A DNA stretch of 64,000 nt from Kitasatospora sp. NBC_00315. GTDB taxonomy: Bacteria > Actinomycetota > Actinomycetes > Streptomycetales > Streptomycetaceae. Below, piece by piece: positions 46,311-54,901 of this stretch (position 1 is the stretch's first letter; each line of letters begins with the position of its first letter). The stretch spans positions 4,278,001 through 4,342,000 of the forward strand of contig NZ_CP108025.1 in NCBI RefSeq assembly GCF_041435095.1. The letters run 5' to 3'. The position numbers were made by a program, and so were the translations under genes. The notes under the pieces were generated by a model. That model ran no database searches. It worked only from the letters and a program-made list of their open reading frames with translations, and was not told where the DNA came from.

Positions 46311-47753
46311 TCAGTCGGTCGTCGCGTCGCTCCGGTCCCGGGTCAGCGGGGTGAGGGCCCAGGTGACCAGGGCGGGCACCAGGAAGCTGAGGAGCGAGGC
46401 CGAGGTCCACGACTGCGGGGTGAAGTGCAGCCTGGTCTGTGCGGCCGTCCAGAAGTCCACCCACCAGCCGGCGACGGCGGTCGGCGCGATGAACTGGTAG
46501 GTGGCGAAGCCCAGCGCCCACGGCAGCAGCATCAGCGGTCGCGACGGCGCCCGCTCGGAGAGGTTCCAGCCGCGGCGGCCCGCGCCGAGGAAGTAGTCGA
46601 CGGCGAGCACCGCGAACAGCGGGACGAAGACCGAGCCGATCAGGTAGAGGAAGTTGTTGTACGTGTCGGTGAACTGCTTGATCTGCAGTGCCAGCACGGT
46701 GATCAGCAGGCCGATCCCGCCGGTCAGCAGCCGGCGGTCGACCCGCGGGAAGAGGTTGTGGATCGACATGGCGGTCGAGTAGACGTTGGCGAACGACTGG
46801 TCGGTCTCCCGCAGCACCAGCACCAGCAGGAACGCCCAGCCCGCCCAGACGCCGGTGAACGAGGAGAAGATCTTCTCGGTGTCACCGCCGGACTGCAGCA
46901 GCGCGATCAGGCCCAGCACGTAGCACCAGACCTGGGCGAGGGTGTAGCCGGAGAAGGTGCCCCAGAAGGAGGCCGACGGCGTCCGGGAGTGCCGTGTGTA
47001 GTCGGCGGCCAGCGGCACGAAGGAGATCGACACCGCGACGACCGCGTCGGTCGAGTGCAGGAAGCCGTGCCAGTTGCCCGCCCCCGGGTCGGGGAAGCCC
47101 TGCCGGCCCAGCTGGACGGTGAAGTACACCATCGCGATGCCCACCGCCACGGCCACGTACTTGCGCAGCACGGCGATCGCGCCGAGCGGCCAGATGGTCA
47201 GCACGGTGGTCAGCGCGCCCGCCAGGACCACGAACAGCCAGCGGTACCCGTCGGTGCCGGCCACCGTCTGGGCGCCCCCCGCGATCACGATCAGTTCGAA
47301 GACGCCCCAGCCGACGCACTGCGCGATGTTCAGCACGGTCGGGACGTAGCTCAGCCGGGTGCCGAACAGCCCGCGCAGGTTCGCCATCGCCGGCGCCCCC
47401 GTCCGGGCGCCGATCAGCGCGGCGACGGCGAGCATCGCCGTACCGATCGCCGTGCCCGCGACGATCGCGACGACGGCTGCGGCGAAGGACAGCTCCTGGC
47501 CCGCCGTGCCCAGCACGGTCGCGGCGCTGGTGAAGCCGATCAGGCTGACGCCCAGGTTCAGCCAGAGCGCGAACTGGTCCCTGAAGGACAGCGTGCGCGG
47601 CGGCTCGGTGTCGAGGACGAGCGGGGCCTCCGCGTGCCCGCTCGGTCCGGGGCGCTCCAGCACGGCGACGGACGGGTGAAGTCCGTCCTGCGGCTCGGGC
47701 AATTGCGTGGACGCGGACGCGTCCGGAGAAGAGGATGACGAAGCGGACGGCAC
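46311..47753 (-). CDS. NCS1-family permease, probable thiamine pyrimidine-precursor transporter (CytX-like)
   Basis: 480 residues from GTG 47753. Twelve or so membrane spans are visible, for example FALWLNLGVSLIGFTSAATV, YVAVAVGIAMVYFTVQLG and LLTGGIGLLITVLALQIKQF. The family motifs of cytosine/purine/hydantoin permeases are present (SFVPLAADYTRHSRTPSASF; GSVFVPLFAVLAVDYFLG). The TPP riboswitch directly upstream points to uptake of a thiamine precursor such as hydroxymethylpyrimidine, as for CytX. The assignment rests on riboswitch context plus family. Confidence 0.85.
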   Translation of the reverse strand: MPSASSSSSPDASASTQLPEPQDGLHPSVAVLERPGPSGHAEAPLVLDTEPPRTLSFRDQFALWLNLGVSLIGFTSAATVLGTAGQELSFAAAVVAIVAGTAIGTAMLAVAALIGARTGAPAMANLRGLFGTRLSYVPTVLNIAQCVGWGVFELIVIAGGAQTVAGTDGYRWLFVVLAGALTTVLTIWPLGAIAVLRKYVAVAVGIAMVYFTVQLGRQGFPDPGAGNWHGFLHSTDAVVAVSISFVPLAADYTRHSRTPSASFWGTFSGYTLAQVWCYVLGLIALLQSGGDTEKIFSSFTGVWAGWAFLLVLVLRETDQSFANVYSTAMSIHNLFPRVDRRLLTGGIGLLITVLALQIKQFTDTYNNFLYLIGSVFVPLFAVLAVDYFLGAGRRGWNLSERAPSRPLMLLPWALGFATYQFIAPTAVAGWWVDFWTAAQTRLHFTPQSWTSASLLSFLVPALVTWALTPLTRDRSDATTD

Positions 47754-47761
47754 GGCCGATA

Positions 47762-47889
47762 CTCCCTACGCCGGCATTACCCGGACAGGTTCCTGCGGTC
47801 AGCGCTCCCTCGCCCGCCCGGCCACGACTACCGTGGCGTACGGTCGACCAGCGCACTCTCAGCCCGGAATGAGGTCCAAGCTCCCGCGT
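47762..47889 (-). promoter_or_regulatory. TPP (THI-box) riboswitch
   Basis: Read on the minus strand: GCGGGAGCTTGG, then GGGCTGAGAGTGCGC, a variable P3 arm, GACCGCAGGAACCTGTC, CGGGTAATGCCGGCG and TAGGGAG. The CTGAGA, GAACCTG and ATGCCGGCG blocks are the conserved TPP-binding elements. The last element, AGGGAG, is also the ribosome binding site of the permease, 8-9 nt before its GTG, so ligand binding should block translation initiation. Confidence 0.95.
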
Positions 47890-48034
47890 GTGTCAGTTTG
47901 AAGCGACAGGCTAGCGGGGGCCGCGACGTTCGCCAAGGCCAGGGGGTCCGGCCGTCCGCATCGCGGGATGCCGGGGGGACGGTGGGGCGGGGCCCGGGCG
48001 GGCCGGGTCCCGGCGGGGCCGGGGCCGCGATCGG

Positions 48035-48077
48035 GTGTCCGGTCGGTGTCCGGTCGGTGTCCGGTCCGGTCGGTGTT
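48035..48077. repeat. Degenerate 11-bp tandem repeats upstream of the htrA-like gene
   Basis: GTGTCCGGTCG occurs twice exactly (48035-48056), followed by variants to 48077. The adjacent 48085-48175 is unusually AT-rich for this window and probably carries the htrA-like promoter. Confidence 0.7.
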
Positions 48078-48185
48078 CGGTCCGGCTAAGGATTCTTATG
48101 AGTTCTTCAGAGGGCCCCTTACGGCAATCGAATCCCGCGTAGGAAAAACTATGCTTCTTGGTTCTGTCAGCTATGGAGGTCGTCA

Positions 48186-49898
48186 GTGAGCACCGAGCGC
48201 GAGAGTGGGTCCACCGGGCCGCAGGGGGAGCAGACCTCCGGCGGTCACGGGGTGGTGGGTCCGGCGCCTGACGGTCCGGCCCAGCCGCCGCAGTCCGCTC
48301 CGGCGGGCGTCGGTACGCCGGCCGTCGCGGACTCCCCGCAGACGCTGGCCTTCGGCAAGCTGAGCGCCCCGGAGCCGGCTCCGGCGGCTCCCCCCGCCCC
48401 GCCGGCTCCGGCCGCGCCCGCCCCGCCCGCGTACCTGGACGCGCCGCCGCCGGTCCTCCCCCCGGCCCCCGCCGCGCCCGGCTACCAGGACGCGCCGCCG
48501 CCGGCCAACCCGTACGCCGCGCCCGTCGCGGCACCGGTCCACGCCGCCCACGACCCGTACGCCCCGGCGCCCGGCGCCCAGCCGGCGCCCGCCGACCCCT
48601 ACGCCGCTCCGGCGCAGGCTCCCGCCGAGCACGCCCACCACCCCTTCGGGGCCGGCCAGCCGCTCGGCGGCTGGGGCGCCCAGGACCACGCCGGCGGCAC
48701 CTTCGCCGGCTCCGGCGGACCGGGCCTGCCCGGTTACCCGGGCGAGTACCCGGGTGCCGCGCCCGGTGGCCCGCGCAAGAAGCGCGGCGGTCTGATCGCG
48801 CTGATCGCCGCCGTCGCCCTGGTCGCCGGTGTGGCCGGTGGGGTGGTGGGCGCCGCGGTCAACGACGGCGGCGACACGGTCAGCTCCGCCAGTGACAACC
48901 GCAGCACCACCGTCCAGGCCGGCAACACGCAGAAGAACGAGGCCGCCCCCGGCTCGGTCGCCGGGATCGCCCAGAAGGCGCTGCCCAGCACGGTCACCAT
49001 CAAGGCCGAGAACAGCACCGAGTCCGGCACCGGCACCGGCTTCGTCTTCGACACCGAGGGCCACATCCTCACCAACAACCACGTGGTCGCGCCGGCCGCC
49101 AGTGGCGGCAAGCTGACCGTCAAGTTCGCCGACGGCTCGTCCTACTCGGCCTCCGTGATCGGCCGCGCCGAGGGCTACGACGTCGCGGTGGTCAAGCTCG
49201 ACAACCCGCCGAAGGACAAGCTCAGCCCCCTCCCGCTCGGCGACTCGGACAAGGTCAACGTCGGCGACGCGACCATCGCGATCGGTGCTCCGTACGGCCT
49301 GGAGTCCACCGTCACCACCGGCATCATCAGCGCCAAGGACCGCCCGGTCGCCTCCGGCGACGAGACCGGCGCGCAGGCCTCGTACATGAACGCCCTGCAG
49401 ACCGACGCCTCGATCAACCCGGGCAACTCCGGCGGCCCGCTGCTCGACTCCGGCGGCGCGGTGATCGGCATCAACTCGGCGATCCAGTCCAACACCTCGG
49501 GCAGCGGCCGGGCCGGCAGCATCGGCCTCGGCTTCGCCATCCCGATCAACCAGGCCAAGTGGGTCGCCTCGACCCTGATCGAGACCAAGACCCCCGTCTA
49601 CGCGATCCTCGGCGTGCTCCGCAACGACGACTACAAGGGCGACGGCGCCCAGATCCAGACCGCCGCCGTCCAGGGCACCCCGGCCGTCACCCCCGGCGGC
49701 CCCGCCGACAAGGCCGGCCTCAAGGCGGGCGATGTCATCACCAAGCTCGGTGGCAGCCCGATCGAGAACGGTCCCGCCCTGGTCAGCAAGATCTGGACGC
49801 ACAAGCCCGGCGACACCGTCGACGTCGAGTACACCCGCGACGGCAAGACCGCCACGACCAAGGTCACCCTCGGCGAGCGCAAGGGCGACAGCAGCTGA
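48186..49898 (+). CDS. HtrA/DegP-type serine protease with PDZ domain
   Basis: 570 residues from GTG 48186, GGAGG 7-8 nt upstream. A long Pro/Ala-rich cytoplasmic tail is followed by one membrane span (GGLIALIAAVALVAGVAGGV, about residues 202-224). The extracellular trypsin-like domain has the triad His299 (TNNHVV), Asp332 (GYDVAVVKLD) and Ser415 (NPGNSGGPLLDSGG). A PDZ domain closes the protein (GPADKAGLKAGDVITKLGGS). It is expected to degrade or chaperone misfolded secreted proteins, often under CssRS control in streptomycetes. No clear operator was identified. Confidence 0.95.
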   Translation: MSTERESGSTGPQGEQTSGGHGVVGPAPDGPAQPPQSAPAGVGTPAVADSPQTLAFGKLSAPEPAPAAPPAPPAPAAPAPPAYLDAPPPVLPPAPAAPGYQDAPPPANPYAAPVAAPVHAAHDPYAPAPGAQPAPADPYAAPAQAPAEHAHHPFGAGQPLGGWGAQDHAGGTFAGSGGPGLPGYPGEYPGAAPGGPRKKRGGLIALIAAVALVAGVAGGVVGAAVNDGGDTVSSASDNRSTTVQAGNTQKNEAAPGSVAGIAQKALPSTVTIKAENSTESGTGTGFVFDTEGHILTNNHVVAPAASGGKLTVKFADGSSYSASVIGRAEGYDVAVVKLDNPPKDKLSPLPLGDSDKVNVGDATIAIGAPYGLESTVTTGIISAKDRPVASGDETGAQASYMNALQTDASINPGNSGGPLLDSGGAVIGINSAIQSNTSGSGRAGSIGLGFAIPINQAKWVASTLIETKTPVYAILGVLRNDDYKGDGAQIQTAAVQGTPAVTPGGPADKAGLKAGDVITKLGGSPIENGPALVSKIWTHKPGDTVDVEYTRDGKTATTKVTLGERKGDSS

Positions 49899-49917
49899 TC
49901 CCACCGCCGTCCGCACA

Positions 49918-49954
49918 CCGCGGGCCCCCACCCGGGGACGCACCCCGCCCGCGG
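49918..49954 (+). terminator. Possible terminator of the htrA-like gene
   Basis: CCGCGGGC (49918-49925) and GCCCGCGG (49947-49954) with a 21-nt loop. Moderate strength. Confidence 0.45.
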
Positions 49955-50003
49955 AATCCCTGTGCACCGAACCCCGCCGGACCCGTTAGGCTGACCTCCG
50001 CCT

Positions 50004-50091
50004 GGAGAGCTGCCCGAGCGGCCTAAGGGAACAGTCTTGAAAACTGTCGTGGGGTGACCCCTCACCGTGGGTTCGAATCCCACGCTCTCCG
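50004..50091 (+). tRNA. tRNA-Ser (anticodon TGA), likely attachment site of the AICE
   Basis: An 88-nt class II tRNA: acceptor GGAGAGC/GCTCTCC, anticodon stem ACAGT/ACTGT with loop CTTGAAA (anticodon TGA at 50038-50040), a long variable arm GTGGGGTGACCCCTCAC, and T-arm GTGGG-TTCGAAT-CCCAC. The integrase of the element is encoded 139 bp downstream and points towards it. AICEs usually recombine with tRNA 3' ends, so the T-arm/acceptor part is the expected attL core. Confidence 0.95.
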
Positions 50092-50112
50092 CTGGTGGGG
50101 AAAACCCTGATC

Positions 50113-50150
50113 AGAGGGGGTATCGGCCAACTGCCGATACCCCCTCTTTT
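50113..50150 (+). terminator. Terminator of tRNA-Ser
   Basis: AGAGGGGGTATCGGC (50113-50127) and GCCGATACCCCCTCT (50133-50147) form perfect 15-bp arms with loop CAACT, followed by T residues. It lies between the tRNA and the integrase and may also end int transcripts from the other strand. Confidence 0.9.
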
Positions 50151-50199
50151 CGATTGCGTCCCGGGGTGTCCCACCTGGATCCCGCCACAGGTCACCGTG

Positions 50200-50220
50200 T
50201 GTGGGCCAACTGTGGGCCAG
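50200..50220. repeat. TGTGGGCCA direct repeat next to the int 3' end
   Basis: Two copies of TGTGGGCCA lie between the tRNA and the integrase gene. Such short repeats near att could be integrase arm-binding sites; this is speculative. Confidence 0.3.
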
Positions 50221-50229
50221 AGTCGCCGC

Positions 50230-51597
50230 CTACTTCTCCAGGTCAGCGCCACCAAGAAACCGCTCGATCAGGGCATTCGCGTGATCCTCCCGCCCGGCGA
50301 CGATCTTCGCGTAGAACCGGAGAAGGACGGCCACGCTGTGCCCGGCCCGACGGGCAACCTCCACCGGGTCGACGCCGGCGACCAGCCATCCCGACACCGC
50401 GGTGGCGCGGCACGAGTACGGCACGCCGGCGATCGGCGTCTCCGCCTCCTCCGGGGTGAGCGCGAGCCTCCGGGCCTCCTTCCAGACGGCCGACCACTCC
50501 TTGCTCAGCAGCCGACCGCCCTCTGTCGCCCGGAACAGCCGGCCGTCAGTGGCCACCCCGAACTCGGCGATGTGCTCCTGGAGCAACCGAACGAGCGCCG
50601 GCGGAATCGGCACCGGTCGGGTGGCCTTGCGCGCCCGCCGCTTCAGGCCGCGCTCCTCGTGCGCCTCTCCGTCGTCGGTCCAGCGCGACCCGACCCCGGG
50701 GGAGCTTCCGGCTAGCAGCAGGGACCCCCATCCCTCATCGGGAAGCGTGCAGTTCGACAGCCGGATGTCCAGTGCCTCAGACGGCCGGGTGGCGGCATAG
50801 AGGATGCACCCGAAGAACGCCTTCAGGTGCCGTCCCCGGGGAGAGACCTTCCCCACGGCGTCGATCAGGGCACGTCCCTGCTGGGGGCTGGGCACCCAAC
50901 GGAAGTCGATTTCGTCGTCCGTCTCCGGTGGCGTCCAGTCCACGAACTGGAGAGGATTCGCCGGGAGCTTCCGGCGCTCAACCGCGTACTGGAGAGCGTT
51001 GTTGTAGACCATCCGCTTCCGGGTGATGGTGTTGTCCGCCGCGACGCTGCCGTCCAGGAGGTGGGACAGCGCCTCCAGCCCCAATCGGACGGTGTCGGAG
51101 TCCGCCAACTGACCGATCTTGACGGACTTCCTGGCGATCCATGCCAGCGCGGCTTCGACCTCCTCCGGCGGATCCGGTCGGTGATCGGAGAAGTTGAATG
51201 CCCAGCAGCTCAGAGCCTGGCGGAGCACGCGAGGGTTAGGGGCTCCCCGATGGTCCGTCACCAACCCGGGCGTGACGGTCGCCAGAGCATCGGCCCGAGC
51301 AGCACGGGCCTTGGCCGACGACCGCGACCATTTCATCTTTGCGTGCGCCACTGCGTGGTCGTACCAGGTGCCTTCCGTCTGCTTCCGCAGCTCGGAGACC
51401 GGCAGGCCGCTCTCTTGGTCGAACTCCTCGCCGTTCTTCATCGCTGTGCGGATCTCGGCGAGCCGACCGGTCGCGAGGGTCTTGGTCGCGTAGCTCTTTG
51501 AGTGGGGCTTCGACCCGACCTTCCACCGCAACTCGAACGGGAGCCGGCGGCCGGGGCGTTGGCGAATCGTGTAAAGCCGAACGTCGTATGTCAGCAA
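50230..51597 (-). CDS. Site-specific tyrosine recombinase (AICE integrase)
   Basis: 455 residues if started at TTG 51597 (LLTYDVRLYTIRQRPGRRLP), with GGGAG about 5 nt upstream. The frame is open further but would run through a hairpin and xis. The catalytic domain has ILYAATRPSEALDIRLSN (first Arg), GVPYSCRATAVSGWLVAGVD (second Arg, with YSC in place of HxL), VARRAGHSVAVLLRFYAKIV (His and the nucleophile Tyr). It integrates and, with Xis, excises the element at tRNA-Ser. The start codon is the least certain point. Confidence 0.88.
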   Translation of the reverse strand: MLTYDVRLYTIRQRPGRRLPFELRWKVGSKPHSKSYATKTLATGRLAEIRTAMKNGEEFDQESGLPVSELRKQTEGTWYDHAVAHAKMKWSRSSAKARAARADALATVTPGLVTDHRGAPNPRVLRQALSCWAFNFSDHRPDPPEEVEAALAWIARKSVKIGQLADSDTVRLGLEALSHLLDGSVAADNTITRKRMVYNNALQYAVERRKLPANPLQFVDWTPPETDDEIDFRWVPSPQQGRALIDAVGKVSPRGRHLKAFFGCILYAATRPSEALDIRLSNCTLPDEGWGSLLLAGSSPGVGSRWTDDGEAHEERGLKRRARKATRPVPIPPALVRLLQEHIAEFGVATDGRLFRATEGGRLLSKEWSAVWKEARRLALTPEEAETPIAGVPYSCRATAVSGWLVAGVDPVEVARRAGHSVAVLLRFYAKIVAGREDHANALIERFLGGADLEK

Positions 51598-51615
51598 GTG
51601 CGCTCCCAACGGAGA

Positions 51616-51639
51616 GGGCCCCGGCGATTGCCGGGGCCC
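51616..51639 (-). terminator. Hairpin between xis and int
   Basis: GGGCCCCGGC (51616-51625) and GCCGGGGCCC (51630-51639) with loop GATT, after the xis stop and 19 bp before the int start, abutting its ribosome site. It could reduce int expression from the xis promoter. Confidence 0.65.
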
Positions 51640-51656
51640 TGCGGGTCTGTGTCGTC

Positions 51657-51845
51657 CTAAGCGGCGTCCTGCTCCAGCCCGGCCCACCAGGCGTCCAGGT
51701 CGATTCGACGCACCCGGATATGACCGTTGGGGAGCTTGAGGAGCTTCGGACCCTGGCCCCGGGAGACCATCCGGTAGAAGGCGGACCGGGACATGGCGAG
51801 CTCCTCCAGGATCGCGGGGAGCTTCAGGTGTTCCTGCTTGGGCAT
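51657..51845 (-). CDS. Excisionase (Xis), MerR-like HTH
   Basis: 62 residues: LKLPAILEELAMSRSAFYRM followed by VSRGQGPKLLKLPNGHIRVR and IDLDAWWAGLEQ. This is the short winged-helix excisionase of AICEs and phages. It binds near att and directs the integrase towards excision. It lies immediately upstream of int on the same strand. Confidence 0.85.
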   Translation of the reverse strand: MPKQEHLKLPAILEELAMSRSAFYRMVSRGQGPKLLKLPNGHIRVRRIDLDAWWAGLEQDAA

Positions 51846-51909
51846 CTGCCACTCCGATCAGGAAAGCGACTGGGCCGGGGGCAGCCTTCGCCCCCTTCTT
51901 CTCTGGCAT

Positions 51910-52157
51910 CCGCTACTGCCGCTACTGCCGCTACCTCCCTGGTCAGGGGCATGTTTTTGGTAGCGGATTGGGTAGCGGTAGCGGATCGGTGCCGATCCCG
52001 TCAGGTTGGCGGGAGCGGCAGTCGGCCTACGGCAGGCTCGTTGCCGTGAGGGCCGGTTCGGGTGCGGGTAGCGGATGCGTATCCGCTACTGGGGGCGTAT
52101 CCGCTACCGGAAACAGGGCTCTGACCTGCGCGGTAGCGGCAGTAGCGGGAGTAGCGG
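51910..52157. repeat. Iteron-like array of CCGCTAC/GTAGCGG
   Basis: Twelve exact copies of the 7-mer in either orientation in 248 bp: starts at 51910, 51919, 51928 (CCGCTAC, 9-bp period); 51960, 51972, 51978, 52068 (GTAGCGG); 52083, 52101 (CCGCTAC); 52133, 52142, 52151 (GTAGCGG, 9-bp period). GTAGCGGAT-GCGT-ATCCGCTAC (52068-52089) is a perfect dyad. The array spans the gap before xis and the 3' end of the DUF3631 gene. Confidence 0.9.
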
Positions 52158-53289
52158 ATTCCTGGGAGCGGGGCGGGCAGTAGCGCAGCCAGGCGTCGGC
52201 GAGGTCGGCGGCGTAGTAGCCCTTGGCGCTGCTCTTGGGGCCGGTTTTGATGTTGCGGGGCTTGATGGGGTCGTTGTCGGCGGTGACGTAGTCGCCGAGC
52301 ATCCGGGCGAGGGCGCGGGCGGTGATGGGCTTGCCGTCGAGGTCGGCCCACGGCGCGTCGTCCAGCTCGGCGAGCTTGCTCAGCAGTTCGGCGCTGAGCA
52401 GTCGTTCGGCGCCGGCGAAGACGTCCCGCAGGTCGGCGAGGAGGCGGATGCCGATGGAGCCCTTGTCGTTGGCCTTGGAGGCGGTGACGAGCTGGACGCA
52501 GGCCGCGCGGGCCCGCTCGGGCCAGTGGCCGCCGGCGGCGTCGGCGACCGCGATGAGCGGTTCCCACACGTCGGCCGGGCGGTCGCTGATGCCGTCGGGA
52601 AGCTCGGGCCATGCGTCGTGGAGCTGGTCGCGGACCGTGCTGGCCCAGGCTGCCAGGCGGTCACGTAGGACGTGCCCTTCAGGCTTGTGGATGCGCTCCC
52701 GGTACGGCTGGACCTTCTCGTTGGGGGCGCGACGGCGCATCCGGACAATGACTGAGCGGCTCATGATGGTGTCGGGCAGGTCGCCGAGTCCGCCCATGGC
52801 GAGGGCGGCGTAGACGGGGAAGGGCTGGACGGTCTGGGTGGAGCCGTCGCCGACGCACCGCAGGACGACGCCGCTGCGGCGGTGACCGGAGTTGATGAGC
52901 CCGCGCAGGTCTTCGTTCCCGGCGGCCTTGGGACCGAAGGTGGTGTCGATCTCGTCGAACAGCATGGTGGGCCGGGCCTCGGGGTCGGACACGGAGCGGA
53001 ACAGCGCGGCCGGGCTGACGTCGGTGGTGAGCATCGGCCTCGGGGTGAGCGTTTCGATGATCTCCAGGGCGCGGGTCTTGCCGCTGCCGGGTTCCGGGGA
53101 GAGGAACGCGATGCGCGGCGTGGACTCGAAGCAGTCGAGCAGGTGGGTGTGGGCGTCCCACAGGGTCACGGCCACGTAGGCGGCTTCCGACGGGAAGACG
53201 TTGAAGCGCCGGTGGTGGGCCTCGACCGCGTCCAGCACGGCGGCGCCCTCCTGCGGGGTGGGGCTGTTCGGGCTGGGAGCTTCGGTCAT
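52027..53289 (-). CDS. DUF3631 P-loop ATPase, putative AICE replication helicase
   Basis: 420 residues from ATG 53289. The Walker A motif is FLSPEPGSGKTRALEIIE, and the Walker B motif is PTMLFDEIDTTFG; arginine-rich RSVIVRMRRRAPNEK follows. The DUF3631 region continues through DLDGKPITARALARMLGDYV. The last about 45 residues (ESATPATAATAQV, VADTPPVADTHPLP) are encoded by the iteron-like repeats. Together with the upstream prim-pol gene (ATGA overlap) it forms the replication module found in prim-pol-type AICEs. Confidence 0.82.
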   Translation of the reverse strand: MTEAPSPNSPTPQEGAAVLDAVEAHHRRFNVFPSEAAYVAVTLWDAHTHLLDCFESTPRIAFLSPEPGSGKTRALEIIETLTPRPMLTTDVSPAALFRSVSDPEARPTMLFDEIDTTFGPKAAGNEDLRGLINSGHRRSGVVLRCVGDGSTQTVQPFPVYAALAMGGLGDLPDTIMSRSVIVRMRRRAPNEKVQPYRERIHKPEGHVLRDRLAAWASTVRDQLHDAWPELPDGISDRPADVWEPLIAVADAAGGHWPERARAACVQLVTASKANDKGSIGIRLLADLRDVFAGAERLLSAELLSKLAELDDAPWADLDGKPITARALARMLGDYVTADNDPIKPRNIKTGPKSSAKGYYAADLADAWLRYCPPRSQESATPATAATAQVRALFPVADTPPVADTHPLPAPEPALTATSLP

Positions 53290-54218
53290 GCGGCCCGTCC
53301 TACGTTGGTGTTGGCGAGGCCCCAGTCGAGGCCGGAGCGGATGGTGCGCGCGGCTTCGGCGTCACCGATCCCGGCGGCGTTGGCGGCGGCGGTGAGCCGG
53401 TCCTCGACCTCGGTGCGGCTGAGGTGGCTGGTGGCGACCATCCGGGCCAGGGACCGGGCCGCGCCGACCAGTGCGTGGTTGCGTCCGCCCTCGCGGGTGG
53501 TGGCGACCTTGTCGCACTCCCGGTCCAGCGCCGTGTTCGCCCACGCGGCGGGGTCGGAGATCCGCCCCGACGTGCGCGCGGGTGCGGGCCGGGCGGTGAT
53601 GGTCTTTTCGCTGATCAGCAAAAGAGCGGGAAGTGGCAGGGGCGGCAGGTCGAGTTCCACGCGGTAGGTGGCGCCGTCCACGACCGAACCGGCGGCGACG
53701 ACGTACCCGCCGGCGGACCGGCTGTCGATCAGCCAACCCAGCCTGCCGACCGTGTTCGGCTGCACCGGCCCGCCGGGCGCCGCGAAGTACAGGTGACGCC
53801 CGTCCCGGCAGGTCCGCACTCGGAACGTCTGGTCCGGTACCGGCAGCCCGGCCCGGTGGAACAGTTCGGCCAACACGTCAGTGCCGTCCGTGATCCCCGG
53901 CTCCGCCCACTCCGCCGGCGGGTGGGCACCGTTCTTCGGGGTGTCGAGGTCGATCACGACCAGCCCCGATGGGCCGCACGCGATACCGACGTTGAACGGC
54001 CCGGCGCCCCAGCACCGCCGGATCCGCACCGGATCGGTGGTGGCTCGCTGCTCCCAGCTGGAGACGGCGGGGCGCTTGGTGTTCGGGGTGAGCGGGAAGA
54101 CGTGCCATCCGCGTGCGGCCGCGCCGAGGGCGGCGGCGAGCAGGGCGGGCTGTGCACTCGGCCGCGCGGGCAACCGTGCGGCTGCGGCGCGGGTACCGGG
54201 CAGCGCGCGGGCGTTCAC
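53286..54218 (-). CDS. Bifunctional DNA primase/polymerase (AICE prim-pol)
   Basis: 310 residues from GTG 54218. Its GTGA overlaps the stop of the gene upstream. The prim-pol core is seen in AARGWHVFPLTPNTKRPAVS, RIRRCWGAGPFNVGIACGPS and GLVVIDLDTPKNGAH with the catalytic Asp pair; RHLYFAAPGGPVQPNTVGRL and GGYVVAAGSVVDGATYRVEL follow. A C-terminal helical part (NHALVGAARSLARMVATSHL) resembles a PriCT-like region. It is expected to initiate replication of the excised element. Confidence 0.88.
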   Translation of the reverse strand: MNARALPGTRAAAARLPARPSAQPALLAAALGAAARGWHVFPLTPNTKRPAVSSWEQRATTDPVRIRRCWGAGPFNVGIACGPSGLVVIDLDTPKNGAHPPAEWAEPGITDGTDVLAELFHRAGLPVPDQTFRVRTCRDGRHLYFAAPGGPVQPNTVGRLGWLIDSRSAGGYVVAAGSVVDGATYRVELDLPPLPLPALLLISEKTITARPAPARTSGRISDPAAWANTALDRECDKVATTREGGRNHALVGAARSLARMVATSHLSRTEVEDRLTAAANAAGIGDAEAARTIRSGLDWGLANTNVGRAA

Positions 54219-54802
54219 CGACCGCTCCCGATCAGCTCGGCGACCAGGTGGGCGCTGGCGTTGGCGTGCTCCGCGACGGCCCTGACCACCTGCTTGGCCT
54301 GGCGGGTCATCGCCGGACCGGGTCGGGCGACTGAGGGTGCGGTGAGGGCGTGCCCGGGGAGGGGCACCAGGAGGGTGGCGGTCAGCAGCAGGGCCGGACG
54401 GTGCAGGCCCGGTTCGATCGCGGCGGCCCATTCGTTGCTGCTGGACCACGGGTCGCGCTCCCAGTCCTCCGGTTGTCCGGCGGGGCGGCGGGCGAGGACC
54501 CGGTGGCGCAGGGCGACGTCGATCCGGAGCGCGACCTGGTCGTAGTCGATGCCGGTCGTAACGAGGGTGACGCCCGCCAGGTCGGGGCGGATACGAACGT
54601 AGCCGGGGGACATGACGGGGCTGGTGGCGATCCGCCACACCGCGTGGGCGAAGTCGACGGCGGTGAGCGGGGCGCCGTGCTCGTGGAGGCGGCTGGCGTT
54701 GACGGCGAGGTAGGAGTGGAAGCGGGACGACCCGGCGGAGGCGTTGGCCTTGTCGTGCTCGTCGTCGATGAGGGCGAGCGTCTGGCTGGTGAACTGGGGC
54801 AT
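54215..54802 (-). CDS. AICE protein of unknown function
   Basis: 195 residues from ATG 54802. It reads MPQFTSQTLALIDDEHDKAN and VDFAHAVWRIATSPVMSPGY, and ends with a helical segment ATRQAKQVVR-like (MTRQAKQVVRAVAEHANASA). No domain recognised. It overlaps the prim-pol start by 4 bp, so it is the first gene of the replication operon and may regulate or assist it. Confidence 0.65.
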   Translation of the reverse strand: MPQFTSQTLALIDDEHDKANASAGSSRFHSYLAVNASRLHEHGAPLTAVDFAHAVWRIATSPVMSPGYVRIRPDLAGVTLVTTGIDYDQVALRIDVALRHRVLARRPAGQPEDWERDPWSSSNEWAAAIEPGLHRPALLLTATLLVPLPGHALTAPSVARPGPAMTRQAKQVVRAVAEHANASAHLVAELIGSGR

Positions 54803-54901
54803 GCTTGGTCCGATCTCGTCTTGTACGGGGTCGAGGACCCGCAGCGGCTGGGGTTTCCCGGCAAGGTGTTCCGGCTGCTGCGGGTTTCGTGCTGTCCGGG
54901 T

